A stretch of DNA of 64,000 bases from Tamarix chinensis (taxonomy: Eukaryota > Streptophyta > Magnoliopsida > Caryophyllales > Tamaricaceae): the NCBI GenBank assembly GCA_030549775.1, contig CM060173.1:42361110-42425109 (forward strand). Reading direction: 5' to 3'. Shown here piece by piece: positions 47,373 through 60,599 of this stretch; the first letter of the stretch is position 1, and the number at the start of each line of letters is the position of its first letter. Position numbers and translations under genes: made by a program. The notes beneath the pieces were generated by a model, which did no database searches, was not told where the DNA came from, and saw only the letters and a list, made by a program, of their open reading frames with translations.

Positions 47373-48300
47373 CTTGTTATGCTAAAATTCAAGAATTATT
47401 TCAAGAATATCATGCATAAATACCTCTCCTATATCACTTTCAAATATAGATAAGTAAACACATGAGATTTTTCCACAAGTAATCAAGAAGTCGAAGAACA
47501 CAATCAAGAACTATAAAGATCAATCGAGAACCTATTTATGTTTTTGATTGTGGTGTGTTTAATATATTCAATGTGGAGGGAGGGATCTCCTCCAAAGGTT
47601 CATGATTCGAGATGAAAATCCAACCTAACTTTGATACCAAATTTGATGTGGAAGATAATGGAGAAATTATTCTTTCACAATGCATGATCTTTTCTTCTTC
47701 CTTTGAAGATGACAATGATGGTCTAATGTGGTTGTATGCTTGAAAATGCTCTTCAACTTTGGGATTAGATATTTAGCAAGACCAATTCACATCTAAAGAG
47801 AAATCATAAAGTTTCTCTTTAGAAAAACCTCAACTCTAAAGATCAATTCACTTAGAGAGAAAGAGAGAAATTAAAAAAGAAAATCCTAATATTTTATTCA
47901 ACTTGATACTATGCATGTACAAGCTCGACAAAAGGTATATGCATGCATAAGTATCATTAGATTATTCTTAACTAATCACTAACCTCTTAAGATTTTGAGA
48001 TTAAATAGCTAGTAAAATAATTAAACTAATACACTACACCCCTATATCATACATAGAATCATCTACAATTACATTTTACACGACATTACAAAGTATACAT
48101 AAAATATCAAAGCTAAACAAAACCCTAACCATCCAATACATGTAATAATTATGTAACTAAACTTTGTATCTTATAGCTTTGTATTCTATGAAACTTTTTA
48201 ACCGTTGTCTTGTATACTAGATATCTTTAGTGAATTATTCTTCTTAAAAACATATACGATACCCACAAGAATCAATTAATAAAATACTAGTAACATTATG
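47373..48300 (-). mobile_element. Copia-type LTR and PBS remnant, minus strand
   Basis: The plus strand 'cctaactttgataccaaatttgatgtgg' (47623-47651) is, on the minus strand, an LTR end CTTCCACA, a short gap, and TTGGTATCAAAG, a tRNA-iMet PBS. Sequence to the right (47652-48150) on the minus strand has an AATAAAATATT polyadenylation-like signal and 'tctctctttctctct', as in short copia LTRs. The gag side (47373-47620) is cut by the Athila-like LTR. The outer border is uncertain. Confidence 0.5.
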
Positions 48301-48399
48301 GTTTTTAAGAATAATTGGTACCATATCCAAGTATACTAAGTCTTGACCTCCTAGTGAAAATGAGTGAGATTAAGATGCTCCTCAATCTGGTATTATTTG

Positions 48400-49120
48400 C
48401 TAATACAGCCTTTCTTACAACACCTATAGCAAAAAAAATCTTAAACCTATCCTTCCTTAATTTGGATTTCTTCTAGTAATCAAAGCCCCTAACTTCAAGT
48501 CTCTCACCATGTAGGTCAATTGATCTCCAACTAAAAATTGTTTCTTAATCAATTCATGTTGTAGTAAGACATTCTTGACATCTACAAGAACTAATTCATC
48601 ATCTCCATATAATTTCATCTCACAAAAATGTTTATAAGTAACAAGCAAAGACCACAACAACATAATAGCCAAATCTTCATCACCTAGTATAACATCTATA
48701 TTTTTTAGATCCATAACTATAGAGTCAAATTCAGCAATATAAGATTTCAAGGACTAGGCCGCACATAATTTCAAATCATAAAATTAACTCTTCGATAATA
48801 GATTATCAAACAGATACTTCATCATATATAGGGATTCTAACTTTAACCACAAGTCGGTAACAATGTCTCTTTAACCACTTCCCATAAGTCCACATTTAAC
48901 ATGGGCAATTATGTGATAGACATTAACTTCAATTTAATATCCCAAAAATCCTCATTAAACATTGTCTCAAGCCTCTCCACGCTCTCAAAAAATACCTTCT
49001 CCATTCTATTTTGAACAAGGATCGCCTTCATCTTCAATTTCCATAACTCAACAATAATGAAATGATCAAATGTCTCAATCTCAAATCATGTAAATGTCAT
49101 ATTGATGTAGATTGATCGCA
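48400..49120 (-). pseudogene. Copia gag (Retrotran_gag_2-like), minus strand
   Basis: Minus-strand pieces in order: LWLKLESLYMMKYLFDNLLSKS (about 48840-48790), a stop, then the open 97-codon stretch 48750-48457 with YIAEFDSIVMDLKNID and GDEDLAIMLLWSLLVTYKHF, ending LKLGALITRRNPN. This is the conserved core of Ty1/copia gag. Earlier parts up to 49120 are interrupted by stops. It belongs with the PBS/LTR to its right, not with the Athila-like element. Confidence is good for family, low for exact ends. Confidence 0.72.
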
Positions 49121-49142
49121 AACCCAAAGCTTTAATACTGAT

Positions 49143-49700
49143 TGTAGGAAAATTTCACAAATGTGAATGCCTAGGACCTTATTTAATAAGTAGTTGGAAA
49201 GTTCTAATATCTAATTGAGAGAAAAATAAGAAGAAGAAAAAAAAGAACAATTAAGGAAACAAAAATGAGCTTTATTAAATATATTACTAGAGATTACAAA
49301 GAGAATCAAACAATCCTCACAATATCACTCAGTACACAATTCTCTCAATAAACACAAGAGACTACTAAAAAAGATAATTTAGAGATGCTCAACAGCCTTT
49401 ACTGTGACTAGGATTACCAAACATGCATATTTATAGTAGTGAAAATAAATCTTAACAAAATTGAAGCAATAATATAAAATAGAGAAAAAATGGACCATGC
49501 TAACAAACATGGGTGCCCCATGTTTTTCCCATAACTATCAAATCTACCAAATTAAGAACAACCAAGGAGGAATGACGAAACTCAACCCCCTATGATTCCT
49601 ATCCTTGTCTTGATTTCAACCCAAACTACTTTGAGCACCCACACATAACAATCTAAGCTAGTCCACACACACAAATACAAGTCATATGCTCACACAATCT
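49143..49700 (-). mobile_element. Copia LTR, minus strand, carrying one hairpin module
   Basis: On the minus strand the LTR ends TTTTCCTACA at 49143, followed after a few bases by AGTATTAAAGCTTTGGG, a degenerate iMet PBS, and then the copia gag. Inside, in LTR sense, are CTATAAATATGC (about 49425), a polyadenylation-like AATAAAGC (about 49275) and the hairpin module at 49491-49527. The 5' border near 49700 is approximate. Confidence 0.6.
49491..49527 (-). repeat. Hairpin module in a copia LTR
   Basis: The minus strand reads ACATGGGGCACCCATGTTTG, then AGCATGGTCC, the two-part layout of the Athila-LTR modules (ACACGGGGGTCCCGTGT, then ACACGGACC). The orientation agrees with the copia LTR sense strand. 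Confidence 0.65.
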
Positions 49701-51493
49701 TATTTGATTAATGAAATTACTGAGTTTAACATGTTACATATATATTAAGTATGCTTAGTATTTAATTTCATGATTTTTAGAGCATGATTGATATTTTATT
49801 CATAATTATCTAGTTTAGGGCATATTAAGGTTATTTTGGTCATTTTGCACCTAAAGGCCTTAATTACATATTTTAGGTTTAATAATTAACCTTGACCATC
49901 GAATTGACCTTAGAAATAGTAAATTAACATGAATAGTAAATTATCTTGAATATTAAAATGACATGAATAGTAAATCTTGTTAATATTAAAATTTAATTTT
50001 TTGAATATAAGTTCTTGGTATATTTCTATATTTTCCAATGTAAATAAATAGTATTTGATGAATACTAATATTTTTTGAAATTGGTGTGTGGGATTGTTTT
50101 AGGGCGTTGATCAATAATATATCTTATATTTTAAATAATTTAAATGATAAGTGGAATAAAAGGTAATTTATGGATAATTCAAGTGTAAGACTCAATATTG
50201 GTTTAGGTGAGTAGCCTAAGGATGGCCTCTAATGTAGAGTTTACAATTAATGCACTCCCTATTTATTTTGTGACTATGCTCTCCCCACTGATCTTTAGTG
50301 AGGCTCATCTATCTACTCTATAGGCAACATACAGGCCCTATAAAGGGTATAGATACTTAAAGGTTAGAGTGTTCTAAGGGTTTTATGTACCATAGTCGGA
50401 GTACTTATAGGTAATTCGTATACCATAGCTGATGAGGCTATAAGAATTTATGTACCACCACTATAAGTGTTGTGGGCTCTTCATTCACCATAGCAAGTAG
50501 TGTTATAATTGATGTGTTTTTCCCTTATACATCATGATCTAGAAGTAGTTCCTTAGACACTAAGGTATGGATGTGTGAGTTCCTTTGCCCTATACCTTAG
50601 AAATAGGTAATATTATATTTTTAAAATGCATAAATGAATAATCATAACATGGGAATATAAGTGGAATAAGTAGGGTAAATGGACTATGAAATTATTTATT
50701 TTAGCAAATGAATGAATATGGGAAATGGATTGTGTGATAATATAAATTAAGAAATTGGATAATTAGTAACCTTATATGTGTACGAGTTTCATTATTTCAT
50801 ATGGTCGATATCTTTTTCACATTATTTATATGATTTAAATATTTTATTGGATTTTTAGGGTTTTGATAAATAGTATGAATAGTAAGGAATAGTGCGAATA
50901 GTAGATTTTGATGAATTTAACCATGATTCATGTGTTATCATGTTTTACTATATTCTTCTTGTTTCAACATGATTTTATGTGTCTAATGTGGTTTCATGTT
51001 ATCACTTTTAGTAGATTTAGTTTACTTAGTAAGTTTGTTGTACTAATTCTATGCTTCCTATACATATTTTTCCTGATATTTGTGTACATGATTAATATGG
51101 AAGCATGCGCCATAATGCAATATATGACTATGAGATGTTGGGTTGGGTATATAGTAGGCTTATCTAGTTACTAATTTTGTGTTATCTGTTTATATCCAAT
51201 TCTAACTCTAATTATGTATATGAAACATATATATCTTTGTTACTTATTTCTTTTCTATTTGATCTTGTTATGTTTTTCACTATAGTTTTTTTAATCTCAT
51301 ATTCATTTGGGATCAAGTACCTATCACACCTGATCACAAGGTGTGGCACTTTTTAACCTATAATCTAACACATATTAGGTATTGATAATGTATTATCTGT
51401 GTTATATATGGTGGTAACACCTTTTTTTTTTAAATCTTTTGTAAACCTTCTTTACAAGTGAAAATGCTTTGGAGTAATAATCAAAGTGTTACA
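49700..51493 (+). mobile_element. LTR remnant (family E) ending GTGTTACA
   Basis: The 3' end AATCAAAGTGTTACA (51479-51493) is preceded by 'tattaggtattgataatgtattatctgtgttatatatggtggtaacacc', resembling the end of LTR B1 ('cctatgttagatgtaatggtagcacc'). Upstream are repeated 'taccatagtcggagtac'/'accatagctgatgagg' units (50390-50510) like those before the end of LTR A3 (63228-63440). The 5' start was not found; probably truncated. No genes. Confidence 0.5.
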
Positions 51494-51628
51494 AGAATAA
51501 TCTCATCCTTGAGTTGTAAGCTTGGACAAGTTGTCTAGAGTACAACTCCTTTGGTTAGAATATATGGTTATGCCACTTCTGTGTTTTCTCATTATAGAAT
51601 CACGCATTATCAAAAGTTAGATGTCTTA

Positions 51629-53596
51629 TGTAATGACCCATATTTTAAAAACCTAATGTATGCAAGAAGTGTATCTTTGGGGAGATAAAGTTATCATTTA
51701 CATTGTTTATTACATTTCTTAAGCAATCCAAAACTCTAGCTGTGAGTTTAAGCTTCATAATGTTATTTAAGCTCTTTTCAACTTGTAGAACTTTTGATTA
51801 TTTTTTCTAAAGTGTAAATCTTATTTTTTTTACCACTTCTTCAGACTCTAAATTGTTGTTTAAAACATTTTAGACAACTTTTTTAAAGGAAGTTTTTTTC
51901 ATATTATGCTTAGACGTGCATATTTTCATAGTTTCCCAAAGTTAATATTTATGCGTGAGAGCCTTAGGCCAAATTTTCAATTTCTTATCAAGCACTCACA
52001 AAATTTATATTTTTTAGTCCCAAATGATTTTAGATGCTGATTTGATACATTTTATAATTTTTAGAGTTTTATTGATATTTATTTTGAATTTTGTAGCTAG
52101 CCTTGATCTTTACTTTTGCAACCTCATTCAATATACTTCTTCTCTTCAAAAAGTTATGAAAATTACATATCAACTTAAAATGATATTTTTAGCATTTTTT
52201 TTAATTTGTCTAAAATTTAGAGCCTATTTGCTCATTATTTTATGTTTCTTATATTTCTTATGTTATGTACTCTAAATTAACTTTTTGCACCATTTAAACT
52301 TTACAAAACTTTGGATATTCCTATATTTTGATATTTTTGAGTGAGTAGTCACCAAAAAAATGATCTATTTTAGTTTTTAATAAATTTAGAATTAATTTGA
52401 TAAATTTTAAGAGTAATTATTTACTCAAATATGTTTTTATTACTCAAACATTATTTAAACTTTGTTAGATTCAATCTATGTTGTCAAGTTCACATAAGAT
52501 TGAATATTATCTCTTAATATATCCCATGAACCAATCAGTGCCATTCATTCCCATAGTGTATGCCATTTTCTTAATTTTAATGTAATCATCACCATATATT
52601 ATAAAATCTACACACACATTTAACCTCTTTCATTCATCTTCTTATTCCCTAAACATCCCATGACACACTTTATCCACCCTTTCATTTGTTTTAGCATAAG
52701 AATACCCCCAATATCCATAAAATATTCTCCATCATTAGTAATTTTTACATTCATTTAATTTACTATACTTATCCTCACAAACAATGCACCTTCAACTAAA
52801 TATACACCCACCTCCATCATTCATTTTTTTCAAATGTCCCAACATTCCTCAAATTAAGCTTACCCTTCCTACCAAATCTCATAACACCCTTAGTAGGTAA
52901 GACCTTCAATAGGACTCTATCACCCCCCCTATAACCCTATATCCTTCTCTATAAATTGTCACAACACTTTGGATGATCCTAGGTATCCCACATACATTCC
53001 TATATAATGTTAATATGTTTGGTGGTGCCCTCAATCATTTCTAGTCCCAACACAACAATCTCACTAATGTCACTCTAGCAAAGTGGACTACGCCACTTGT
53101 AAATGTACAATGCCTCGAAGGTGCCATGACAATGCTCACATTTTGCTTATTGTTGTAGGAGAATTCAATAAATTTCTTATACTCTTAAGATTTACCAACT
53201 CATGTTTTTATACCAACTCAAGAATCTAGAAGTCTACACGTAACCCATATTCTCATTCACTCCATTCCAAGGCAAGAATGACTTACCTTAACTCAAATTA
53301 GCAAAATTTCACAATAGGAGAAAATGACTCCTAGCTTGAGAATTCAAAATTTTGAGCCCCCCCCCCCTAAATGATAAGATTAAATCTTAGTTAAACCCTT
53401 TAAAATTGTATAAGAATTGAGAAAAAAAGTAAGGAGTTAGGGATAAAATTAGCAATATTCACCCCTCCTCTAAAGATAGGGGAAAACTAAGAGAACATTA
53501 TAAATCTTCAAAATTTTCTATATCTAACTCTCTTATTCTTAAGAGGAAAATGGGGCTAGATGGAGGATTAGAAGAAGAGAAGAAGAACAAAATATG

Positions 53597-53636
<40 letters not shown>

Positions 53637-55278
53637 TTTGATGGAGAGGGAAGGAGAAAATGCATTTGGAGAGAAAATGTAGGATTCTTAAGGTGTGTGT
53701 GAGAAAATGAGAGGAGAATGACTAAGGCTAAGTTGGGAGTTAGGATGGTCTTAAGGGCCACAAAATTTCACTTCCTAAACCTTTATAGATTAGTACTGTG
53801 TAAAGAAATAAAAAGAAAGCTAGGAAAAAGTTTGGCATTGAGTACAAGGCATTAGCTTGGAGGTGAAGGTAAAACCTTAATACATAAGAGAGTAAAAGGG
53901 GGAACAAAGAGTAGATCAACATGCCAGTTAACTTTTGTCACTAAATTGCATAGAATGATGATGGTATAGTAGAGGAAAGAGAAAGAAAGAAGAATTTAGA
54001 GGTGATGAAGTCATCAAAGTATCTTTTTGAATTTTTAATCCCGTAAATCTATTATAGGTAAAAAAAAGAATTAGGGCTAAAAAACTCTTAGAAATAATTT
54101 ATAAACATCTTCAAGATTAATTACTAAGTTTTAAGATCATTAAAGAAAGTTATGAATTAAATTAAGCATATAAGTGTTTAGTTAAGGTGAACTGATTGGT
54201 CGATCTAGTATAGTAGTAAGTGGCTACTCACTCCATAGAGTACTCCTAGAAGATGATTAACCATTCAAATAGCTTTTCACTCCAATAAATTGATGTATGA
54301 AAAAAATTACTCAATAAATGCCTGAAAAAATTACTTTCTTCCCTTTCCTAAAACCTTTTTAAATCATTTGAAAAATAAACACAAAACACATCTCAATATC
54401 ATAATCAAGAACACTTATACCATGATCAAACACATGAATGGACACATATTAAGGACATAAATTTATATGGATATTACATTATAAGTTTCTTTGTACCCTA
54501 TTAAGAGGTGTGCATATTTAGGAATAAGATAACCAATGAGGTAGGTCTTCAGACTTTTGTTATCCTTTTTAGACTATGTGTTATTAGGATGATCCAAGTA
54601 TGATTTGTAATCCTAATGTGGTTGGTGGTAGGTCTTCAAATTTTAATTTTCTAGGTGACCCCTTGATTGGTTTACCTACATAAATAATTAGACGTTGTGA
54701 TTGCCTAAAGTAAAGATCAATAACCAAATGTCTTATTTTTTTATTTGGTTTCCTTATATGATTGTATGTATGTATAGATTTATACTTATACATTATACTC
54801 TTGTGTGTATATGTGTTACTTATTTGTTCCCCTCACTAACTTGTTACATGTTTTAAATAAGGCTACAACAACCCTTTAATATGGTTAGTAAATAATAGGT
54901 GTAGATTTACTATGAACCTCTTCAAGGTGTTGATGACAAGCATGGTGGTGAATATTGAAAGTGCCAACCATTTTGAGGGTTCATTTCATCATTGGTTTTA
55001 GTAGAATACCTTCATGATTTTTAGATGTAACTAACATACTCTTTTTCCTTATTATATTCAATTGATTTTTATTAGTCTCTTAGACATTGATATTTCCTCT
55101 TAGGTCATCATAATAATAAAATTTAGCATGTTTCCTAATTTTAATTAACCTTAGCAAATAGTGTACCACATAACATTGGAGTCCACTTACATTAAATGTG
55201 ATGGTGATACTCACATCATATTTAGTTTCTATGTATATTTTCTCAAATGTGTTTTCCTATAAAAATGTGGGTGTTACA
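51629..55278 (+). mobile_element. Probable LTR remnant (family F), possibly composite
   Basis: TGTAATGACCCATATTTTAA at 51629 and AAATGTGGGTGTTACA ending 55278 look like the two ends of a ~3.65 kb LTR of the same general class as family B. A CCAATCA (about 52533) and TATAAAAT (52600-52607) give a promoter-like pair. However, the middle (53340-54100) is purine-skewed as if inverted, and the 5-bp flanks TCTTA and CATAT do not match, so it may be two pieces. No coding sequence. Confidence 0.35.
53601..53631. repeat. (GA)15 microsatellite
   Basis: Uninterrupted GA run within a purine-rich stretch. A nine-base poly-C run lies at 53358-53366. Confidence 0.95.
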
Positions 55279-55861
55279 CATATATTTAATAAAAATCATT
55301 TAAATGTAAGAATAGGTAAAATAAAATTAGTTGAAATTAGAAGGAAATAAAAAATAACCCTAATTAAATTGAAAATATGAGTTTGAATTAATAATAAACA
55401 AGGCTTTCTCTTCACTTTTCTTTAAACATAAATCCACATTTTCTTAGAAAAAAGTATAAGTGAATGAAATTTCATTATCTAGAAATAGAAAATGAAAGTA
55501 AATGAAGCGTAAGGAAGTATGATGGTTTAACCGAGGTTACCTAGCTAAGGAGAAGTATATGTGGAGTCTTCTAACACTTATAAAAATACATTTGATGAGA
55601 GTGGATAGAATACTTAGTAAAAGAGAGTAAAATAACTTAACAAAGAAACAACTCAAGGCTAACACATGGTGTGGTGGATAATCAAGGCATAGAAGAGGGA
55701 AAAGGGAGACATCTTGTTTGACTTATGCATCACTTTAGCACTAAGCATAAGTAATATGGTGAAATATGTGAGTAAAATGATCATGGAAATTGAAAAGCAT
55801 GGACAAGAAGGAAGGAGAGGTTAGTTGTGTTAGGTTAAGTTTACAAGTGAGATCTAATTAT
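55279..55861. other. No gene; AT-rich
   Basis: Nothing recognisable between two LTR remnants; no open frame of note. Confidence 0.5.
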
Positions 55862-58800
55862 TATAATACCCCACATTTTTGTGTAATGGATGGATGAGGA
55901 ATTTTAACAAATTTTGGGCTTTTGATTTTAATTCAATGTTATCATTTGATGTGGAATGAAAATTTATTTGAAATCATGTTGGAAATAATGTTTAATGAGC
56001 TTTTCAAGCAAACCCATTGACTGGTTCTACGAACCGATCAACTGGTTTGTCGTTTTAGCCAAATCAAGTTCCTCAACCAAATCGATCGACTGGTTTGGGG
56101 AAACTAATTTATTGGTGGATGAATAGTCGACTGGTATACCCAAACCGATCAACTAGTTCATCGAGCTAGTTATATTTTTTGAAGTGTGATTTTCTAAAAA
56201 ATCTCTTACACTAAAATGGAACCTTACCAACTCATACTAATTGTCCCTAAGAGATTCATAACCATTTTCATGATGTGTTTAACCAATAATATTGCCTCAA
56301 TTTATTCTGGAGGTTGATTGAGACACATGAGGGAGAGAGATGACCTTAGCCACTTGCCTTCTTCCTTCTCTTTCCTTTGCCCAGTTCTAAGATTGATTAC
56401 TTCAATCTTAGGCGTGCTTTTGAGTAGTTGAAAGATCCTTCCATGCTAACCTTCCATTTATTCATTTATGTATGAAAATTATAGCCTATTTGACTTGAGT
56501 TTTCTAAAGTCACAAATTAAGCTCAAGGGACTAGGTTAGCAAATCCCAAGAAAATTCATTCATTCTGATTGAATTCAAACAATCACAAGTAGGGTTTTGA
56601 GTTGCCTTTTGAACCCTCTATGTTTTCCTTTGATTATTTGGCTATAAATAACCCCAATCCTCCATGCATTGTACTTTATTTTAACCACCAAAAATATCTA
56701 ACTTCTACATCCTTTTCTTTTCTTCCACACTTTGAGCACTTGCCAAATTGTTTTGCACTTTCCTGATCCCTCTAAATCTTATCTTGTTTTAATTTTTAAG
56801 CAAGGAAGAGTTAGATTTTGAGAAAAGATTGAGTGGTCTAGTGGAGTTTTCCCTATTTTTTCCTAGTGGTATATTCTTTCCCTTCCGTTTTCTTGTTCAA
56901 ATTTTATGAAGTTTTGGTATGAAACTTGAGTTAAGATTTTTTATTTTTAAGGTTTTGAGAGTTAAATTTTTCACAGATTTAAAAATCTTAGTTTGAAGGG
57001 ATTTAGCCTATATTAAGTAAGTAATTCCTGCACCTAAAATATTAGCATGTGTTACTACATAAAAGGTGATGCCTTTTATTAGATTATATATTTTGGTATG
57101 AAAAAATGTTGTTGTATGCATGATTTGTATGTTTAAATGACATAAGTTGAGAAAATAGCATGAAAATGTAGGGAATGGGCTATGATGTTATGGTAAGAAA
57201 TGCATGGTAATTTGGTTATAATATGTTATTTGATGTTGATACATGTTCTATAGTTAGTAGAAATGATTTTTATGCAAGAATCTGCATGGATTTTATGAAT
57301 TAGTGTTGTGTAAGGGTAAACTAATTGACTAGTTATGTCAAATCGATCAACTGGTGCCTAGAACAATCAACTAGTTAACCTAACCCATTGACTAGTTAGC
57401 CTACAGAGACCTTGGTTTTGCTCTCTACTTAAACCCATCGACTGGTTTGGTAAAACCAATCAACTGGTCTAAGAACAATCAATGGGTATACCCAAACCAA
57501 TCGACCTATTTGAAGAAAGCATGGTCTGGTTGAGTTGAACAAATTGACTGGTCAACCTAAACCGATCAACTAGTTGGTGTAACCAATTAACTGGCTGAGC
57601 TAGACTGATTGACTAGTTCAGCTGATCTGTATGATTTGTTACCTTATGGTTTGGTTATGTTTGGGCATTATATTTGGAACTATATCACGATTATTAATTA
57701 TATGAATATAGATTTTAACATGGATTATTGGTTGAATTAAGGGATTAAAATGGATCATAACCTATGACATGCATTATGAGTAATGTAGAGGTTAAATGTG
57801 TAACTCACTTATAATTGGTGATAAAATGGGAATAAGATTAATGGAAATTAGGAAGGGCTTGGATTAAACCCTATGATGGATATGAAACTCATTGGCTAAG
57901 GATAAATAGTGCACCCACATGGTTGGGGAAATGGAAATAAAAAGGATCAATATGGCTTAGTATGGGGATTACCTTGTTTGTTTGTATGGGCATTGTATGA
58001 TCACCCATCCTTATGAATAAAATACTAATCATTTAAAGTGAAAGAAAATCGAGTTGAGTATGAGTCTAAGTTACCCAATCCTCAATTAGTTACACAGGGG
58101 TTAGTCTACCTTTGGGAGTTTTTGGTACCTTCGGGCGGGATCTTGAGAGGTCTTGGTGCCTTACCTATAATAGATACTGATGATGTACTAGGGGGTATTG
58201 ATACTAAAAGGTTTGGTTACCTAGGTGGTTGGCTTTGACCTAGACTTATTTTCATTATAGTGATTGACTTCTACCTGGACTTATGTCCATTTTGGTGATT
58301 AACTTCAGCCTAGACTTTATATTCTTTTGGATAGGCTTCCATGGTATGTGAGACAATGGCATGAAGCACAATCCATCTCTTGATGATAATAAAACATGGT
58401 TATTAGGTACGTAATTGATCATATATAAAAGATGATTAAGAGAATGGCTAATATTTGGTAAGAATTGAAGTAATGGTATAACTGGTCGAAAATGAGGAAA
58501 GCTGGTTATTACACTTGGTTAAAGGTTAACCTGACTACTTGTTTATGAAGTTGAATATTGATGGGTGGATTCACTTACCTCATTCTTAAATGAACCGATG
58601 GTATAACCTAAGGATTTGATTAATTGGAATCAACCCTAGAGGTTTTGATTCTCCTTACCATTAAGTGTGTATATACCTATGTGGAAAGGTGGTGACTCTA
58701 AGCATGAAGTATTCTACTTGTTGAGATTGCGCATGATGGTATGACTTCATGCACTTTTAACTTTATGCATATAAATGACTTTATCATAATGTTTACTGTA

Positions 58801-59190
58801 ATCTATATTGTGTATGATAAATTGGTATACATGTGTACATTAAGGAAGCAACTTGGCTTACTCAATACGTAACGTACTGATATGCTCATTTGCTTTGTCA
58901 CCTATTCATTCCCATGATTAGAGGTCATTGTGCAAGTTTTTGGGGATGGTTAGTAAAGTGTCTACCTCAATTAGGTCAGGTTTGTGAGCGAGGGCATCCG
59001 AAAGGTCTTAATGGAGTCCGTATAGGACCACGGTATCTATTTTAGGCCTCATGCTTTATAAAGCGAATATTTTCTATATATTCGCCTTGCTTTGCCTTCA
59101 CTTTGAGACTTCATTTAATCTATTTTATGTATTTTACTGTGGATCTAGTCTATTATTTGCACTATTGCTCTCTTGAGTTTTGTTTTTTAG
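55862..59190 (+). mobile_element. LTR, family B (copy 2), 3' end truncated
   Basis: Starts TATAATACCCC (TG mutated to TA) and follows LTR B1 through the first CGACTGGTT cluster (56010-56165), the TATAAATA box (56643-56650), the second cluster (57328-57620), and the 'atcactcatgggttggtt'-position segment reading 'cacatggttgg' to 'attcccatga…gaggtcattgtgcaag' (58905-58940). Similarity fades near 59190 before the expected …GGTGTCACA end, where a different LTR-like sequence starts. It lacks the CACTA insertion found in copy 1, which supports the insertion call there. Confidence 0.7.
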
Positions 59191-59194
59191 AAAT

Positions 59195-60317
59195 TTCCAC
59201 AAGAACGAACAAATATAAGAAGGAAATGCATGTTTTTAGAGCAAATGACCTAGCATGGAAGTCTTTGGAGGATGGTAAGTCAATCCAACATGTTTATGGA
59301 AGAGCCTAGAAGCTAAAAGAGCCGAAGATATGCTAAGAAGTCTAGAAGAAACAAGAATAGAACGCTGCATAGTCAGTTTCACACCCAACTGCACAACCAT
59401 GCAGCGCCTATCTATGCATTTTCGAAGAAAAAGAAACTACACGACCAGGCTATGCACATCACACACAGCTATGTGGAATTTTACTGGAGAATTTGAGGTT
59501 ATAGACTTGGTACAACTAGGCAGTACGTGAATCACATAATCGTGCAAAGTCTGAATTTCCCTATGTTCAAGAGCAGGATTGTTGCACGGTCGTGTAGTGA
59601 CAATTACTCCCATGTTCATCGTGCGCGGCATGCCTTGTGTGATGGGGAGTATTTAAGGAACACTTCAAGGACTTCTTGGAGATTTATTAGAGGATATTTC
59701 AGAGCACTTTTCCCCTCTCATTCCCAAGAAAAAGCGTCATGTAATTTTGATTGCTTTCATTAGTTTGATTTTCCGGAGATTCAAGTGCATATTTGTGTAT
59801 GATCAACTCAAAATCTACTTTATTCTCCTCTAGTTTACGTTTAATTCAATCTAAATCATCTTCTTTGTATTTTTATACTATTTTTATGTTTATTATGCAA
59901 TTTATTTTATTTATTTTCCTTGAAGATATGAGTGAGTAACCCTCTTTGCTAGGATTGAACCAGGTCCGTTTTAGTGTTGATATCATGAATTAAGGTACTG
60001 GTTCATATATACTGTTTCTTGTGCTAGGATCAAGTGTTGTAAAGTGAATTTGACAAAATCTGACCTCTTTAGATAATATCTGCAACTAAAAGGTTGAAAT
60101 TATTATCGAAAAGTAGCATGCGAACGGGAATTTAAGCAATCATAAAAGTAGATGTTTAATTCTTAGGGACTATAAAATCATTGACGCTTAATGGATTTGA
60201 TTTTTGTGAGTCATGAAAGTAGTCGGCAAATTAGATTAAATAAGCTCTTTGTCCTTAAAAGAGGCTAACAAATATAATTAGACCAATTATTCATAGTTAA
60301 TGAATTAAACTACAACA
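59195..60317 (+). mobile_element. Athila/Ogre-type LTR fragment (family G)
   Basis: Resembles family C in organisation, not closely in sequence: an early part with paired palindromic words (ACTGCACAACCATGCAGC near 59388; TTGCACGGTCGTGTAG near 59583), a TATTTAAGG-type element (59649-59657), then 'gatatgagtgagtaaccctctttgctagg' and 'tagcatgcgaacgggaatttaagc' towards the 3' part. It is cut by LTR A3 at 60318; its start is uncertain. No coding sequence. Confidence 0.45.
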
Positions 60318-60599
60318 TGTAATTCCCCAAAATATTAGAAAAACTATAATTTAATAAATAGCTCTTATTTGAGATAAATTAGCTTTTACAATTATATAGT
60401 TTAATTATTTTATGGATTTTTGAGTATATAAATTTGGATAGGAATATTTAATAAATTAAAATAAATAATTTATTATTTTATCAAACTAATATTTTACTAA
60501 AATCATCCTTTTAAACCAATATATTAAATTATATTAATTAAATTATTAAATTAAATAATTATCAAAAATATTACATTTTATTAGTTTATAAATTAAATT

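Noticed and set aside
53498..53761. Minus-strand 87-codon Ser/Leu-rich frame
   Set aside because: It spans the (GA)15 microsatellite; the SLSLSL stretch is the repeat translated.
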